A stretch of 64,000 nucleotides of DNA from positions 7,006,001-7,070,000 of the forward strand of contig CAUJLY010000003.1 of assembly GCA_963281155.1 (NCBI GenBank), read 5' to 3'. Source of the stretch: Rhabditophanes sp. KR3021 (Eukaryota; Nematoda; Chromadorea; Rhabditida; Alloionematidae). Within the stretch, counting starts at the first letter, position 1; every line of letters begins with the position of its first letter. Made by a program: the position numbers and the translations under genes. Of this stretch, positions 47,147-60,050 are shown piece by piece. A model generated the notes under the pieces. It saw only the letters and a program-made list of their open reading frames with translations, did not search any database and was not told the DNA's origin.

Positions 47147-50100
47147 CTATAATTCTTCCACATAATTAGCCGGAAAGAGGCCTGTTTTGTTGTTGATGCG
47201 ACCGAGCCACCAGCCAGACTCATCTAAAAAATTTACTTATTGGATACATCTAAATTTAATGCTTACGTTTTTCAATTAATTCAATTTTTTGATTTACATC
47301 AAATGTTAATTCAGTAGTATCTTGAGCTTCGTAATAATACAAAGCGAGGCAATAAGGAATTTTGGGTTTTGCAGCAATTTGAGGTTTGGGAGGACGGGCG
47401 GGAGCTTTGACAGGTTCTACATTTACATATTCAGTTGGATTATTTACAGGTTGAACAACATTTGTTCCGGAAAAGACAGAATAACTATTTTCTGGATGGT
47501 GATTTCTGATATGTCCATTTTGTTGTTTGTTGTTGTTGTGCTTAGTATACGCAATTTTGGGCAACTTTGCACCCACCACAACATTACTTGGTCTTGTATT
47601 ATTAGGCAATCCACTGCCTACAGTAATTAAAACACCTTTACTTGAAACCTTCAGCAAAGCCGTATCCCCAGACGCATTGTTATCCAAAGCATACTGAACA
47701 TGCTTGTTACTAGCCCCAAAAAACTTCAACTTCTTAAACTTCAACTCATAATTATGTCTAAATACCAAAGGCAAGCCCCTTCCATTCATCCTCTCCTTGT
47801 ACCTCTTCTCCATAGCAGTAATCATTTCAGTCTTTAGAGGAGTTTCCAACAAACTTCCAAACTCATTCACCACCATCACAATAACAAAATTATCTTGAAA
47901 TGGCGACAAACAAATACTTTCAATATCAGCCCATTGTAATCTTCGTTTCACAACATCAATAATCTTTCCTTTGTTTATACCTTGTTTTTCGAGTTCTTTA
48001 CCAATCAAGATAAGCTCCTTGTGAGTGACGAGAACATCAAGCTTTGTGGTACGGAATTTACGGTCGTATTTGTTTAAAGTCACTGCAAACTCTATTTTTT
48101 CCCGACGACCTGCTATCACTTGTAATGCTGGTCTGTTTTGTAAGCCGACGTAATCTCCTACAAAGTTGCGATTCACCGACAAACGACGTCTTTCTTTTTT
48201 GCCGAACATTAAGTCACAGGCTTCTTCTTTCATTTTCATGTGGCGTTTGGCGGCCGTGAATTTTTTGAAGGCTTTTTGGATGGTTCGTGCGTAACGGTCG
48301 TATTTTCTTTCCCGCATCTCCTCGAGTAAGAAAAGTGATTCGGGATTTTTTATGAATATCTTTGTTCTTCCTAATTGATACTGGTCTTCTGACATATTTA
48401 CTGATTCACATATAATTTCACATCCTTTCTTAGGGTCACCATTCCATTTAGGCCATGTCTTACTCGTCAAAATAGCATATCTCCACAAAAACTTCTCAAA
48501 TTGTCTTCTATATGCAAATCCAGCCCTTCTGACTCTAATATTCTCATGTAAACCTAAATATTGAACTTGATGCATGACACGGTCTTGTTCAAACTCAAGG
48601 GCTCTTTTGGACTCATTAGGTTTGATGCAACGAACATAGTGAGGAGTGCATTTCATCAAAGAATCCACAAGTTGATTAGCTTGAGTCTTGATTTTAGAAG
48701 AAAAACTAGTAGGCTTGCTCTTTGCTCCCATATTTGAAACGTCCTCAGGAAACAACTGCCTATAAAATTGAACATCCGAAGTTTGCATCAACGCAATCAC
48801 ATCTTGGTTCAAAACATCCCTGTTTTGTTCACAAAAACCGTGTGTCTCATAAGACACATCTCCAGCATAATGCTTGATAATAAAAGAACTAGCTCCTTTG
48901 AAAAAATGCTGACTCATGGAAACTTGTGAAGCCAATTTATTTAAGAATTGGTTGTCTACGCCCTCTGATTGGCCATGCATTTGGGCACAAATATCATCCA
49001 AGATACACATCACACCTGGTGGTTTTTTAGACTCAATTAAATCACAGACTACTTTGTTGTTGAAGTATTCGATGGGGATCCATTGGATGCCTTCAGACAG
49101 ATATTCTTCTTGCTCAGCTTTCAAAGTCAATTCAATGAATATTTGTTGCAGCTTTTCATTCACATAGTTGATGCAGAATTGTGAGTAGCCGTTGTTGTCG
49201 AATATTTCAAACCCATAAATATCTAAAATTCCAATTGATAAAGTGGACTCTTGATGTGATGTTACGGAGAAAGCTTCATTTATAGATTTGACTAGGAAAT
49301 CAAATAGACGTGAGTATATTGCCTTTGCCCAGGCATCTCTTGCATAACGAGCTTGTTCGACATTTAATTTAACTTGAATCGTTTCTGTGCTATTTCCTCT
49401 TTTGGTTTCTATGACGCGTTGAGTTATTTTGTTTTCGATTTCAGAGGCAGTCAGACCTAGTAAGAAGGCTGGAAATTCTAGCTGTTGGTCATTTTGAACT
49501 TGTCCGAAATTATCTTCTTCCACAAACTCTATATTTCCAATGTGTAGAACGGCTGACAACAGTTGCAAAATTTGAATTTGGACTTGCTCAGCGATTCCAA
49601 TCACTGACATTGCCTCGATTGTTTCCTTATACTCGCGGCGATCATCTGTCCCCTCGATCGTTGAACATCCACTCTGATTCAGAAATGTGAAGTAATCAAC
49701 ATTTGTTAGGCCAAAGTTTCGTTTCATCTCAGGTTCAGCTCCATGAAGCAATTGGTAAAATACGTGGAAATTTCGTTCTCCTTTCATCTGAGACACAACC
49801 CTACTTTTTTCTAGCAGAAAGTTGGAAATCTTGCCCCCAACAGGTTGTCCCCCCTTCCCAAAAATAATCTCAATGTACTTTCCAAATCTGGAGGAGTTCC
49901 AATTCCTCAACGTGGACGAATTCCCAAACGCCTCCAACAACGGATTAGACTGTATGATGACATCCTTAATCTTCTGGACCTTCTGCCCCCCTCCCGAAAC
50001 CTTGGCCATATAATTCATAACATGCTTTGCAATTACCGTCTTGCCAGCTCCACTCTCCCCCGATATAATAACACACTGCTTTTCATTATCAATCATCATA

Positions 50101-50425
50101 TTTCTGTACATATTATCAGCCAAAGCATAGATATGTGGTGGATTTTCATACTGATTAGCACCTTGATATTGCTCAATTTCCCTGTCAGTAAAACAACCCA
50201 TCTCCTTGAAGGGATTTACTGAAATAAGAACAGGACCAATATAGGTGAAAATGCCCTTTGCCTTGAGTCTTTTCTTGAGGTTGTCCACAATTGCCTCATT
50301 CGTCAAGGAATTTAACAAAACCATGTCATCAACACCTGCATTTTGAACGTTTACTTTGCTTTGCCAATGGTAAGGCTGTAATTTAATTTGAGATGATTTG
50401 TGGGGGCATTAGTTACACTTACCAT
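47147..50425 (-). CDS. Long-tailed class I myosin (MYO1E/F type, worm HUM-1-like)
   Basis: Actin-based motor that links membranes to the cytoskeleton in endocytosis and cell cortex. Exons 50425-50423 (start codon only), 50375-47267 and 47223-47147, 1062 aa; human MYO1E has 1108. The N-terminus reads PYHWQSKVNVQNAGVDDMVLL, as in MYO1E. P-loop GESGAGKT is at 107-114, with switch II DIYGFEIF, the actin-binding region and the LIGRTKIF-type end (LGRTKIFIKNP). One IQ-like helix, a TH1 domain, a short Pro-rich TH2 stretch (KAPARPPKPQ) and a C-terminal SH3 (ALYYYEAQDTTELTFD to GLFPANYVEEL) follow. The first coding exon holds only the ATG, phase 0. Confidence 0.96.
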
Positions 50426-52312
50426 GATTAATTTTAGTTATCAAATAAATAAATTGAATTAATGTGAGAGAATGTAAGTGTAAAGATAATAAATATAAGG
50501 TTGGTTTTGGTGTAATAAAATGATTTGTTGGTTCTCTAAAATCAATTGTAACAATATTTAAAAAAGCAAACAAAAAATAAACCTCTCAAATCAATTTAAC
50601 TCAAGTCATTACTACCAAATTAAATGATTAGTTTTAGGTAAGAAAACATTAATCGTCATCGACAGACACAAAACAGGAAAAAACACCATCATCATCATAA
50701 TAAATAGAAGTTGATGATTGCACAAATTAAAATTGAACAAAACTATATATAATATAATATTGACTCATCTTGATTCTAGCCTGTGTGCATATTGGTGATG
50801 ATGAAAAAGGTGGATAGTTTTGTATGTATAAATGAGTAGAGATGAATGAATCATTATGGTAAGATCAGAAAATCTTATTTATTATGTAATATTTTTTATA
50901 CATCACAAACGTTGAGTTGAGTGTTTGATATAAGCTAAATAAAGGTGAGTAATGGTAAGATCAAATATGATGTAGTTTGTTTTAAATCAAAATTTAACAT
51001 TTTAAAATACAAAAGTTTTAAATACTCAAAAATAAATATTCATGATCGGTATTAAAGAAAAGACGTTTTAGACACAATACATTTATGTTATATGTATTGA
51101 TGGTGGTGCGCAATGATCAGGGATGGTTAGTAGTACGTTTTGTCAAAAAGTTACGTCAACTCATGGAAAATACAAAAATTACCTCCTCTTTTCCGTTGCA
51201 TATACCACCCTCGCGGTCATTTTATTACAAATCGCGCACTAGTTGAGGCAAATATATGTATACACAACCAAAAAGATATACGCAATGTTATTTATTTTGT
51301 TAATAAATTTGTTCAGCATTTGACCATCATCTCCTACACATGACCCAACTCTTTTTCAATTTTATACCCACTAAACAATATACCGGTTTTCATCTATACT
51401 TCTTCCAAATGATTAACAGTTAAATACAAAATCTGGATGTTAAAACAAATATCTATCTAATTTAAACAGAATTTGTTATTTTTTATTGATAATCTTCAAT
51501 TTTTAATAGTACCAGCCAAATAACTAATCACAAAATAAATAAATATTTAAGATCAAAAAACGTTTTAATGGTCATTGAATGTGTGATCAATATACTTTCT
51601 GAGTACATTCTTTCGAATATTAGGTATAATACTGATAGGACAGATGGATTATATTTTTATTGCTGATTGTATACATATCAATATTCACCAAACAATCCAA
51701 GTATTTGAATGGGCAAATATATTACACATGCTTATTGTTTGCTTGTTTGCTGTTGATGTGGTGTTTAATAACTTTTTGTTGTATCAATTTCAATAAACTG
51801 GTAGAAGATAAGTAACGATTGGAAATAATTAAAATGGGCAATATAATTGCATGATCATTTTTCAATAGACAATCTATTTCTTGTGGATCAAAATATTCCA
51901 CCACATTTGATGTGGATTATATTTGATGTCATCTTTAAAAACTTCACGTCAGAAACACAAAAATTGATTGAATTTAAAAGACTCTTATCAATTCAATTAA
52001 TTTAATTTTATATGACATCGTATAACAAGTTATTAAAACGTCGAAGCAGTTTATCCTTATAAATAGGCAATACGCTTGTCCCCACACCACATTCTTGGCT
52101 TAAGTATTCTTATCGTCATGAGACTACCTTAATATAATAATTAATAAAATTTGTTTATATCCAATATATATTTTTGCATAACTTCCTTCACAAAAAACAA
52201 CATTGATTGATAAAGCGTTAAATTAGCTTATTAAACAATCTATATAAACACTCTCTAAACAAGATTCATTTATAGGTTTAGTCAATCACACTCAAACATC
52301 CTCCTTACATCA
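50426..52312. other. Intergenic between divergent genes
   Basis: About 1.9 kb between the divergent starts of the myosin and the phosphodiesterase genes. AT-rich; small open frames look like chance. No RNA gene seen. Confidence 0.5.
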
Positions 52313-53677
52313 ATGCCACCCAGCTTCGGAGAACTAAAGTACGCTATCAATATATTGACAGCTTGCTTTGCAATGTATGTTATTGGCTTTCCATTGTTCG
52401 CTTCATTGGGGCCGGCTATTATTTTGGTAGTTTATCATACCTTTAAGAATCCTAATTCAGTACCTGGGGATGTTGAGGCCTTTTTTGAGAATTTTAGAGT
52501 TGGTGGACATCGCGGATCTCCTGTTATGAGGCCTGAGAATTCGATGGAAGGTAAATTTATTAAAAGTAATAAAAAATAGGGCAGACGCTTTAGAATAAAC
52601 TCTAAAGGGCCGCGAATGCCCCAATCGTTTAAAATCAACTCAGCCACAGCGGTCTTTGTCTCTGAATGGATGTAAGTCAAAGAGCCCAATCGCACTTTTC
52701 CTGACTCCAAATTTGTGAGGCGGCGGGGAAGGAATAGTCTATCACGATGGGTTCGATATTTTGTGGGATCTGTTTCCACACCAACCATCTCCTTCAATTC
52801 CTTTTCCTCGCTGGTGAGAGTGTATCACCAATTAACATTAAACCTAATTTAGCATTGCATTAATCCCCACTTTAATACCAGGTTTCAAACAAGCTAAGAA
52901 AGAAGGGGTTGATTTGATTGAATTTGATGTGGCCTTGACTAAAGACAAGATTGCGGTCATTTTGCATGACGATACTCTGGACAGGACCTCTAACATGAAA
53001 GGAAATATCAGAGATTACAACTTAGTTGATTTGGGCAAAATTAATGTTGCTGAAAAACACGATTGGAGGGCTGGGGAAAGTGTTTTCAAGACTTCGATTC
53101 CTACTTTGGCTGAAGTTGTGGCTTATGCTAAGACCGAACATTTGAAGTTGCTGTTTGATGTTAAGGATACTGATGAGGAGGTAATTTGTTGGTATGATTA
53201 ATGCTCAATAATGTATGTTTTTAGCTAGTTGATCAGCTTATTAAGCTTTTTCAAACGGAAGAATTATACGGAATGGGTATCGTTTGTTCATTCTTCCCTC
53301 ACGTCATCTACAGGATTAAAAAAGCGGACCCTAAGATTTTGATTGGTTTGACCTGGAGAAGGTATTTCTTTTCACATTCTGACATCGAAAGTGTCAAGCC
53401 CAGATTCAGTGGACCTCTTCATTACGGGTCAATGCTGCTTGATGTCATTAATGTATGGGCTCTCAAAACCTTCCTCCCATCCTTCCTCGGAGCCGACATG
53501 CTTCTGACCGAAAGAAGCGAAATTTCCCAATCCTTCGTCCAAGACCAAAAAGTGTATGGAAGAAAAGTGTGTGCCTGGACTGTGAATGACTTGAATGAAA
53601 TGAGATGGATGCAATCAACTCTCTTGATCCCCGTACTCACCGACAAGCCTTTCTTAATTGATGATCTTGGACAGTAA
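52313..53677 (+). CDS. GDE1-like glycerophosphodiester phosphodiesterase
   Basis: Membrane enzyme that hydrolyses glycerophosphodiesters (glycerophosphoinositol or lyso-N-acyl-PE type substrates in GDE1/GDE4 relatives). Exons 52313-52550, 52882-53180 and 53225-53677, 329 aa. An N-terminal hydrophobic hairpin (about 10-45) precedes the TIM-barrel domain. Catalytic residues appear as GGHRGSP...PENSMEGF, then LIEFDVALTKD and VILHDDTLDRT, the usual HR, E-x-D and H set. The C-terminal VCAWTVND and LLIPVLTDKP strands are family-typical. Intron 1 (331 bp) is long and holds an antisense coding-like fragment. Confidence 0.92.
52575..52820 (-). pseudogene. Antisense coding fragment in GDE intron 1
   Basis: About 80 codons open on the minus strand, including TLTSEEKELKEMVGVETD, THRDRLFLPRRLTNLESGK and SETKTAVAELILNDWGIRGP. 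It is noticeably richer in GC and in charged residues than the surrounding intron, and reads like a real protein. No start codon, splice sites or stop fit the edges, so it looks like a transplanted exon or gene piece. I do not recognise the family. Confidence 0.4.
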
Positions 53678-55089
53678 CAAGATAAACCATCCACATTTAG
53701 TTAATTCGATATATTATTTATTTGCCAATTGTACCCATTCATTTGGATAAAGTAGTAATTGACTTTAAAGTTTAACACTCTTTGAAATTCGTTTCCTTTA
53801 GAGCTTAGTATGTATATAGTTTGTGTTAGCACACAAAGGATTAAAATAATGCAATGAACATATATCAGTACATAATATTTATCTATGTCAAATAGTAATA
53901 TAAAGAGTATCATTCGTTGAAGTTCAAGACGAACTACTCTTTTTCGAAATCATGAATAATGTATTTGGTGTATTGTAGCATGTAAAATGATAAGATAAAA
54001 ATTACTTTTTATTCGAATTTTAAAAAATTACAAAGCATACAGTTAGGTAAAGCACAAGACTTTCTATTTTATTCCCATCAAAGCACCAAAAAGATAAGGA
54101 ACATTTTTTTGAATGATCAAAGAAAAACTAAAGATTATATGAATGGAGGATGTTGCACGTTGCAAAATAGTCTTAATAAAATCGGTCAAAAATGTGAAGT
54201 GGAAAATGCACTTAAAAGTTGGCAGATATTTTATTCACCTCCCCGCATACATTCCTTCTTTTCATTTATTAATTTTTAATAAATACCTACAAAAAGATTG
54301 CCACAAACCTTACTTTGTATCCAAAATGTGTCCTTTTGTACAATAATGAGACTAATTTTTTTTACATCATTTTCGACTAATTTCACTAACAAAATGTTAT
54401 GCGCACCACATACTTTCAGTTACCAATTTTTAAAGTTCGTCGATGTTTAGACGTGGAAACTAGAAAGGCGTGAGTTGGTACACAAACATTAGACCACTAA
54501 TATATCAAGTTGCGTCAACAGTTTTTCATAAATTGCTTACACCCATATTTTGTTACAGTTTTTTGGGATGTATGTAGTATGTCTTTTGTTTTACCAAATA
54601 ATGAGGTGAAGTTTGTCGATTGTTAATATTCATTTAAAAGGAATAATTTGGTTGGTGTATTTGGAGTTGGTGTGACAATTCTTTTTTATATCAAATAACT
54701 AATGACACAAGCTTTATATATCAGATACATACCTATATAAGCTATAATTTCCGTTCCCTTTTCTTTCTACATGTCACATTTGTATGTCCATACAACTTCA
54801 ATAATACTTATTACGCACCTACCAATAAATAGCATAATATGAATATAATAAATGTTTCCAATATTTAATATAAACAAATCTTGACCAAAAAGAACAACCC
54901 TTTTCAGTTCAACTCAGAACAAGCTTTGATTTCTGTCATCGCATCATTTCGAACCAAAACGTAGTATTATCACTCTTATGTTAATATATTGCTGTTGTAT
55001 TAATTGTGTTTATTTATATAAGATTTGGTAGTAAGAGAAAGTAACAGATTTATTGAAGCTGATTTACTACTTTTTTACAAGTGAAAAGT
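53678..55089. other. Intergenic
   Basis: About 1.4 kb of AT-rich sequence between the phosphodiesterase and lipase genes. No gene or RNA supported. Confidence 0.5.
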
Positions 55090-56319
55090 ATGACGACGGT
55101 TAGTTTTATAAATGTGTTTGTTTATTTGAGTTTTGTTTTAGAAGAGAATGTGTAAATTGGCTGGATATCCAGTGGAGGAAATTTCATGTACCACAAAAGA
55201 CGGATATATCCTTAGAATACATCGAATTCCTCATGGTACTTCCAAAGAATCCCAAATTTTTAAGAAAAAACCTGTTATCTTTTTGCAACATGGATTAGAG
55301 GCTTCTAGTTGTACTTTCACCTCAAACGAACCTCACCAATCTGCAGCTTTTATGTTTGCTGACACTGGGTTCGATGTATTTTTGGGAAATTTTAGAGGGA
55401 ATGTTTACTCCAGACAACACACAACACTCAAAAATACAGACAAAGAGTTTTGGAATTTTAGTTTTGATCAAATGATTAAGTATGATTTAGATGCTATGAT
55501 TGACAAGGCTTTAGAAGTGACAGGGGAGGAAAGTTTGTATTATGTCGGTCACTCGCAGGGAACGTTGACCATGTTTGGAAAGTTGGCGACAGATCCTTCT
55601 TTTGCTCCCAAGATAAGATGGTTTTTTGCACTTGCACCAATTTGTACGGCAAAATACATCAAAGGCACATTAAGAGTTTTGTCGACTCTTGCCAAGCCAA
55701 GTGAATCTCTATTATTTTACTTTAAAGAAGGAAAGATGTTTCCCGAGCCAAATGGCTGAAGACTTTAACTGAAAAGGCTGTTAAAGTGTGGCTCTTTAAC
55801 AAGATCGCCTTGTCCTCAGTATACCAATTAGTTGGGCCAAACTCGAATCAACTAAATGAAAGTAGATTTCCTATCTACGTCAAGCAAATGCTCCAAGGCA
55901 CTTCATCCAAAAATTGGCAACATTACCTTCAACTTGTTTACAGTGGTCAATTCCAAATGTTTGACAATCGTAACAAAACCAAAAACATTGAAATGTATGG
56001 TCAAGTAAGTATTTATATAGTTGTTATTGCTTTTATAGATAACTTGTTTTAGGAAAAACCACCCGTTTATGACATATCCAATGTAAATACACCAATCGTC
56101 CTTTTTTGGTCAGAAAAAGATTTTTTGTCGACCGAAAAGGATTTAAATGAATCCATCATCCCCAATTTAAGAGCAGATATCATCAAAGCCAGCTACAAAT
56201 TACCTAAATTTAATCATATGGACTATATTTGGGGCAATAAAGCTGGAAACAAAATTTATAAACCGATTATTGAAACTGTCTGGGGTGATTGGAGTGCACA
56301 AAAGGGTAGACAAAGTTGA
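55090..56319 (+). CDS. Acid lipase (LIPA/LIPL-type alpha/beta hydrolase), frame interrupted by one base
   Basis: Predicted triacylglycerol or cholesteryl ester hydrolase of the lysosomal acid lipase family. Exons 55090-55098, 55142-56004 and 56053-56319, about 379 aa. The N-terminal lipase motif ([17 protein letters not shown]), oxyanion region ([10 protein letters not shown]), nucleophile elbow GHSQGT (Ser about 141), Asp in WSEKDFL and His in FNHMDYIWG are all present. The frame breaks at 55750-55752: three A where four would let FPEP run into [14 protein letters not shown], the expected continuation. No signal peptide is encoded, because the modelled first exon holds only three codons (MTT). 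An upstream exon may be missing from the model, or the protein is cytosolic. Confidence 0.85.
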
Positions 56320-57473
56320 AAGTGTGTCGGCAAGAGATTATTATATTTATTAAAATCCGCATTTGATGTAATTTATCATATAAATAAACATTCCGTATTG
56401 ATTTGTGGGTGTTTTTTGAGGTCAATCTTTCTTTGCTTCTCCTATAAATTATACCTGTTCTTGGACAAAGTAAATATTGAAGCATTATCATGGACGGACA
56501 GTTTATTATTCCATAGACAGTTCTTAATTTAATAGAAACGTGACTATCTATGGAACATATTTTTGTTTCTTAGTGTAGATGAGGATATGGCACATAATAA
56601 CAACGTTAAATAAATGTATTATTAACTTTTTCGTTTCATTTAAGTTACATAAACAAAATATGCCTCCTTCAAAAAAATTAATGTCAAATGTCTTGAACTC
56701 AATGATATTGAATGGACAGATAAAAAATATGTTTACAAGCTTCTAATACTAAGTTCAGTATCCGGTTTGACTATTCTAAGTATCGGTGTTATACCAAAAA
56801 TTATAATCTTAGCAGTTGAGTTGATCATTATGTTAAAAATGTGTTCAAATAAGTCTTTTTTAAACATTTTTTAAAGTCACCGGGAAACAGGTGAGTTATT
56901 ATCAAATGGTGTCGTCTCATTTTTTAACACATTTGTTAAATACATCAAAAATCTGGTGTATTATACGGACAGTCCATATTCAGGAATAGCATGAATTAAT
57001 TATGAGATTTTTTGGAACTTGATAGGTGGATTGTTTGAATGTAAGAAAGAGACTTTAAACTAGAATGTATTTGAGTTGAAGGAAGTTAATGTGTGAGGCA
57101 ATTGGGTCAAAACTCTTGCAGCGAACCTCTGATCTATGTTTGGTAGCATTTGTGATGGAGCAAACAATTTTGCCAATTAAGCTTTTCCGTTCAAAAACCT
57201 TCTGACAAAGACACATCCTTCCAAACTTTCCGTCATCTTAAATTATGATGACTTCTTAGTTGTGTTCTACACTGCTCGAGTAAATCAAATTAATAAAATA
57301 TTCGTAACGTTCTTTTATCTCTTAACACTCACAAACAACTAGAATCCTTGCAATTATTCGTTTTGCAGTTGTTAACTCCTTCCTACACCGACGATTTTGC
57401 TTTCCCAAACGTTTGTTTTTGATGACAGCCTTATAATGATTGCTTTACCTTTATTTATGCCATTACTTTCAGC
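56320..57473. other. Intergenic with a weak membrane-protein-like fragment
   Basis: Mostly AT-rich. At 56662-56874 on the plus strand about 70 codons are open without a start codon and encode a hydrophobic stretch (LLILSSVSGLTILSIGVIP). This may be a remnant of a membrane protein or chance. Nothing else seen. Confidence 0.3.
57467..57472 (+). other. Probable trans-splice acceptor, RPN6 paralogue
   Basis: CTTTCAG ends 1 bp before the start codon at 57474. Either a spliced-leader acceptor or the acceptor of an intron whose upstream coding exon I could not find. Confidence 0.5.
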
Positions 57474-58504
57474 ATGAGCAACCTCATCGAGAACCGTAAA
57501 TTAGTGGACCTGTGTTCTGAAATTGACGAAAGCTTGGATCCTGAGTCGAAAATCAAGCTAGTGAAGGAATGCATCGCAAAGGCCGACCAAAACAACAGGG
57601 CATTTCTGCGACAATCTCTTCAAGCCAAACTAGTGAAGCTGTATAATGATTTGGGGCAACACAATGATGCCCTCCTGCTTGCTTCCACTCTAACCAAGGA
57701 ACTCAAAAAGATGGATGACAAGTTTTTGATTGTCGAAGTTCAACTAGAAGAATGCAAGGCTTGTTATTCTCTTTCGAATTTCTCAAAGCTCGAGCTGCTT
57801 TGACAAGTGCGCGAACTACTGCTAATTCTATCTATATTGCACCCAAGATCCAAGCTTCCTTGGATTTAATGTCTGGCATTTTACATGCAGCTGATGAGAA
57901 GGATTTCAAGACTGCATTCTCCTACTTTTATGAAGCTTTTGAAGGATTCGACACGTCTAATGACAAGGACGAGGCTCTGAAGGCTCTCAAATACATGCTC
58001 TTATCCAAAGTGATGGTGGATTCTCCAGATGAAGTTAAAACTCTATTGACTCAGAAATTGGCCCTCAAATATTCTGGATCGGACTTGGATGCCATGAGAG
58101 CCGTGGCCGCAGCCGCTAAGAAACGTTCTTTGGGAGAATTCAATGAAGCCTTTCAAAAATATCCAACTGAGCTTCAGGGGGATGTAGTTGTTCGGAAACA
58201 CTTTAGCGCTCTCTCCGATGGCATGCTTGAGAAGGACCTGTCAAGGATTATCGAACCTTACGACTCAATCGAAATAGCCTACATCGCTAAACGTATCAGT
58301 CTACCCGTCCAAAGTGTCGAAAAAAAGTTGGCTCAAATGATTTTGGACAACAAGATCGATGGTTCACTCAATCAAGCAGTAGGCACCTTGCAGATTCACC
58401 GCGAGGAAGAGATCGGTTCATCTTATCAAACTGCCGTGGAAACTATCCAAGCCTTAGGAGTGGTCGTCGATGGACTGTATGGGCGTGCAAAGAAGATTCG
58501 TTAA
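57474..58504 (+). CDS. PSMD11: 26S proteasome non-ATPase subunit RPN6/PSMD11, short form, one-base frame break
   Basis: Lid subunit that clamps the 19S lid to the 20S core. Intronless, about 343 aa against 422 in human. TPR-like helices (RAFLRQSLQAKLVKLYNDLG, ELKKMDDKFLIVEVQLEECK) lead to ARAALTSARTTANSIY and a C-terminal PCI domain ending VDGLYGRAKKIR. The frame breaks at 57788, where one more G (AAGGCTCGA) would join the two parts in the conserved SKARAALTSART. The first 75 or so residues of the family are absent. An acceptor-like CTTTCAG immediately precedes the ATG. It could be a shortened paralogue or retrocopy (C. elegans has rpn-6.1 and rpn-6.2), or an upstream exon is undetected. Confidence 0.88.
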
Positions 58505-59288
58505 ACTTATTTGTAATATGTTCTTGGTGAGTAAACAATATAATTAACTATTTTTTTGGTAAAAACTATTTTAAATGTACAACTATTTATGATATTACTT
58601 TTGTGTGCTTGTTTAAAAATGAATAAATATGTTTTAAATTCCATTTAGTGTTTGCTTCTGTCTTATTAAGTAAAAGAATCTTGAACAAGTTTGAATGTTT
58701 AGATGGCGTAACTTCTATTTGTATGCTACGAGTTTAAGTATCGTGTATGCTAAGTCTGATAATTGTTGGAACTATTTCTTAATTATTTGTAATCATAGAT
58801 ATAAAGAGACTAATTTGCTTTGAATTGATGTATATATTCATGGATAACTTCGATTCTTAAGAAAACATCATGATTATTCTCTGGAAGAATGAGACATAAG
58901 ACTTTTTAGATTTGATATTAAGATAAATTATGTTGTACTGGCCGAATTCGGAACTTAACCGGCTATTCGTCAAAAACATGATTGCCAAATAAGTTTAACG
59001 TAAACTAAAGCGATCAAAAACATGATCGACAAATAAGTTTAGCGTAAACTAAAGCAATCAAATTGCTCTCACATTTAGTGGAACCCATGTTCAGAACTGT
59101 TGCCAGTAACTGTCTTATTAGTCGAGTATAATTAGAGTATCGATTAATTTTTAGTGAGAAAATAGACTTAAACACACCATCTGACCCTACCAAATTACAC
59201 AAAAATAGACACATGAATGTAAAAAATATTTTATTAAATCGAACGAAATAAACTTATACAAATGAAAACCTTTTAAATACGATGATGA
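58505..59288. other. Intergenic, convergent 3' ends
   Basis: Between the RPN6 stop and the H3 3' region. AT-rich except for the 44-bp tandem duplication annotated below. No gene supported. Confidence 0.5.
58970..59057. repeat. 44-bp tandem duplication
   Basis: Two adjacent copies, 58970-59013 and 59014-59057, begin TCAAAAACATGAT and share AAATAAGTTTA-CGTAAACTAAAGC, differing at a few positions. No coding role evident. Confidence 0.85.
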
Positions 59289-59304
59289 AGCCCTAACGAG
59301 GGCT
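59289..59304 (-). promoter_or_regulatory. Histone-type 3' stem-loop candidate
   Basis: On the minus strand AGCCCT-CGTT-AGGGCT forms a 6-bp stem with a 4-base loop 55 nt after the H3 stop. Size, GC-rich stem and position match the replication-dependent histone 3' stem-loop, but the loop lacks the usual U-rich bases. An AATAAA-like signal lies about 70 nt further on. Confidence 0.5.
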
Positions 59305-59352
59305 ATTGGGATTGGTTTTCTGCGGGTGCTTATTACATTTAATAATAAATTA

Positions 59353-60050
<698 letters not shown>

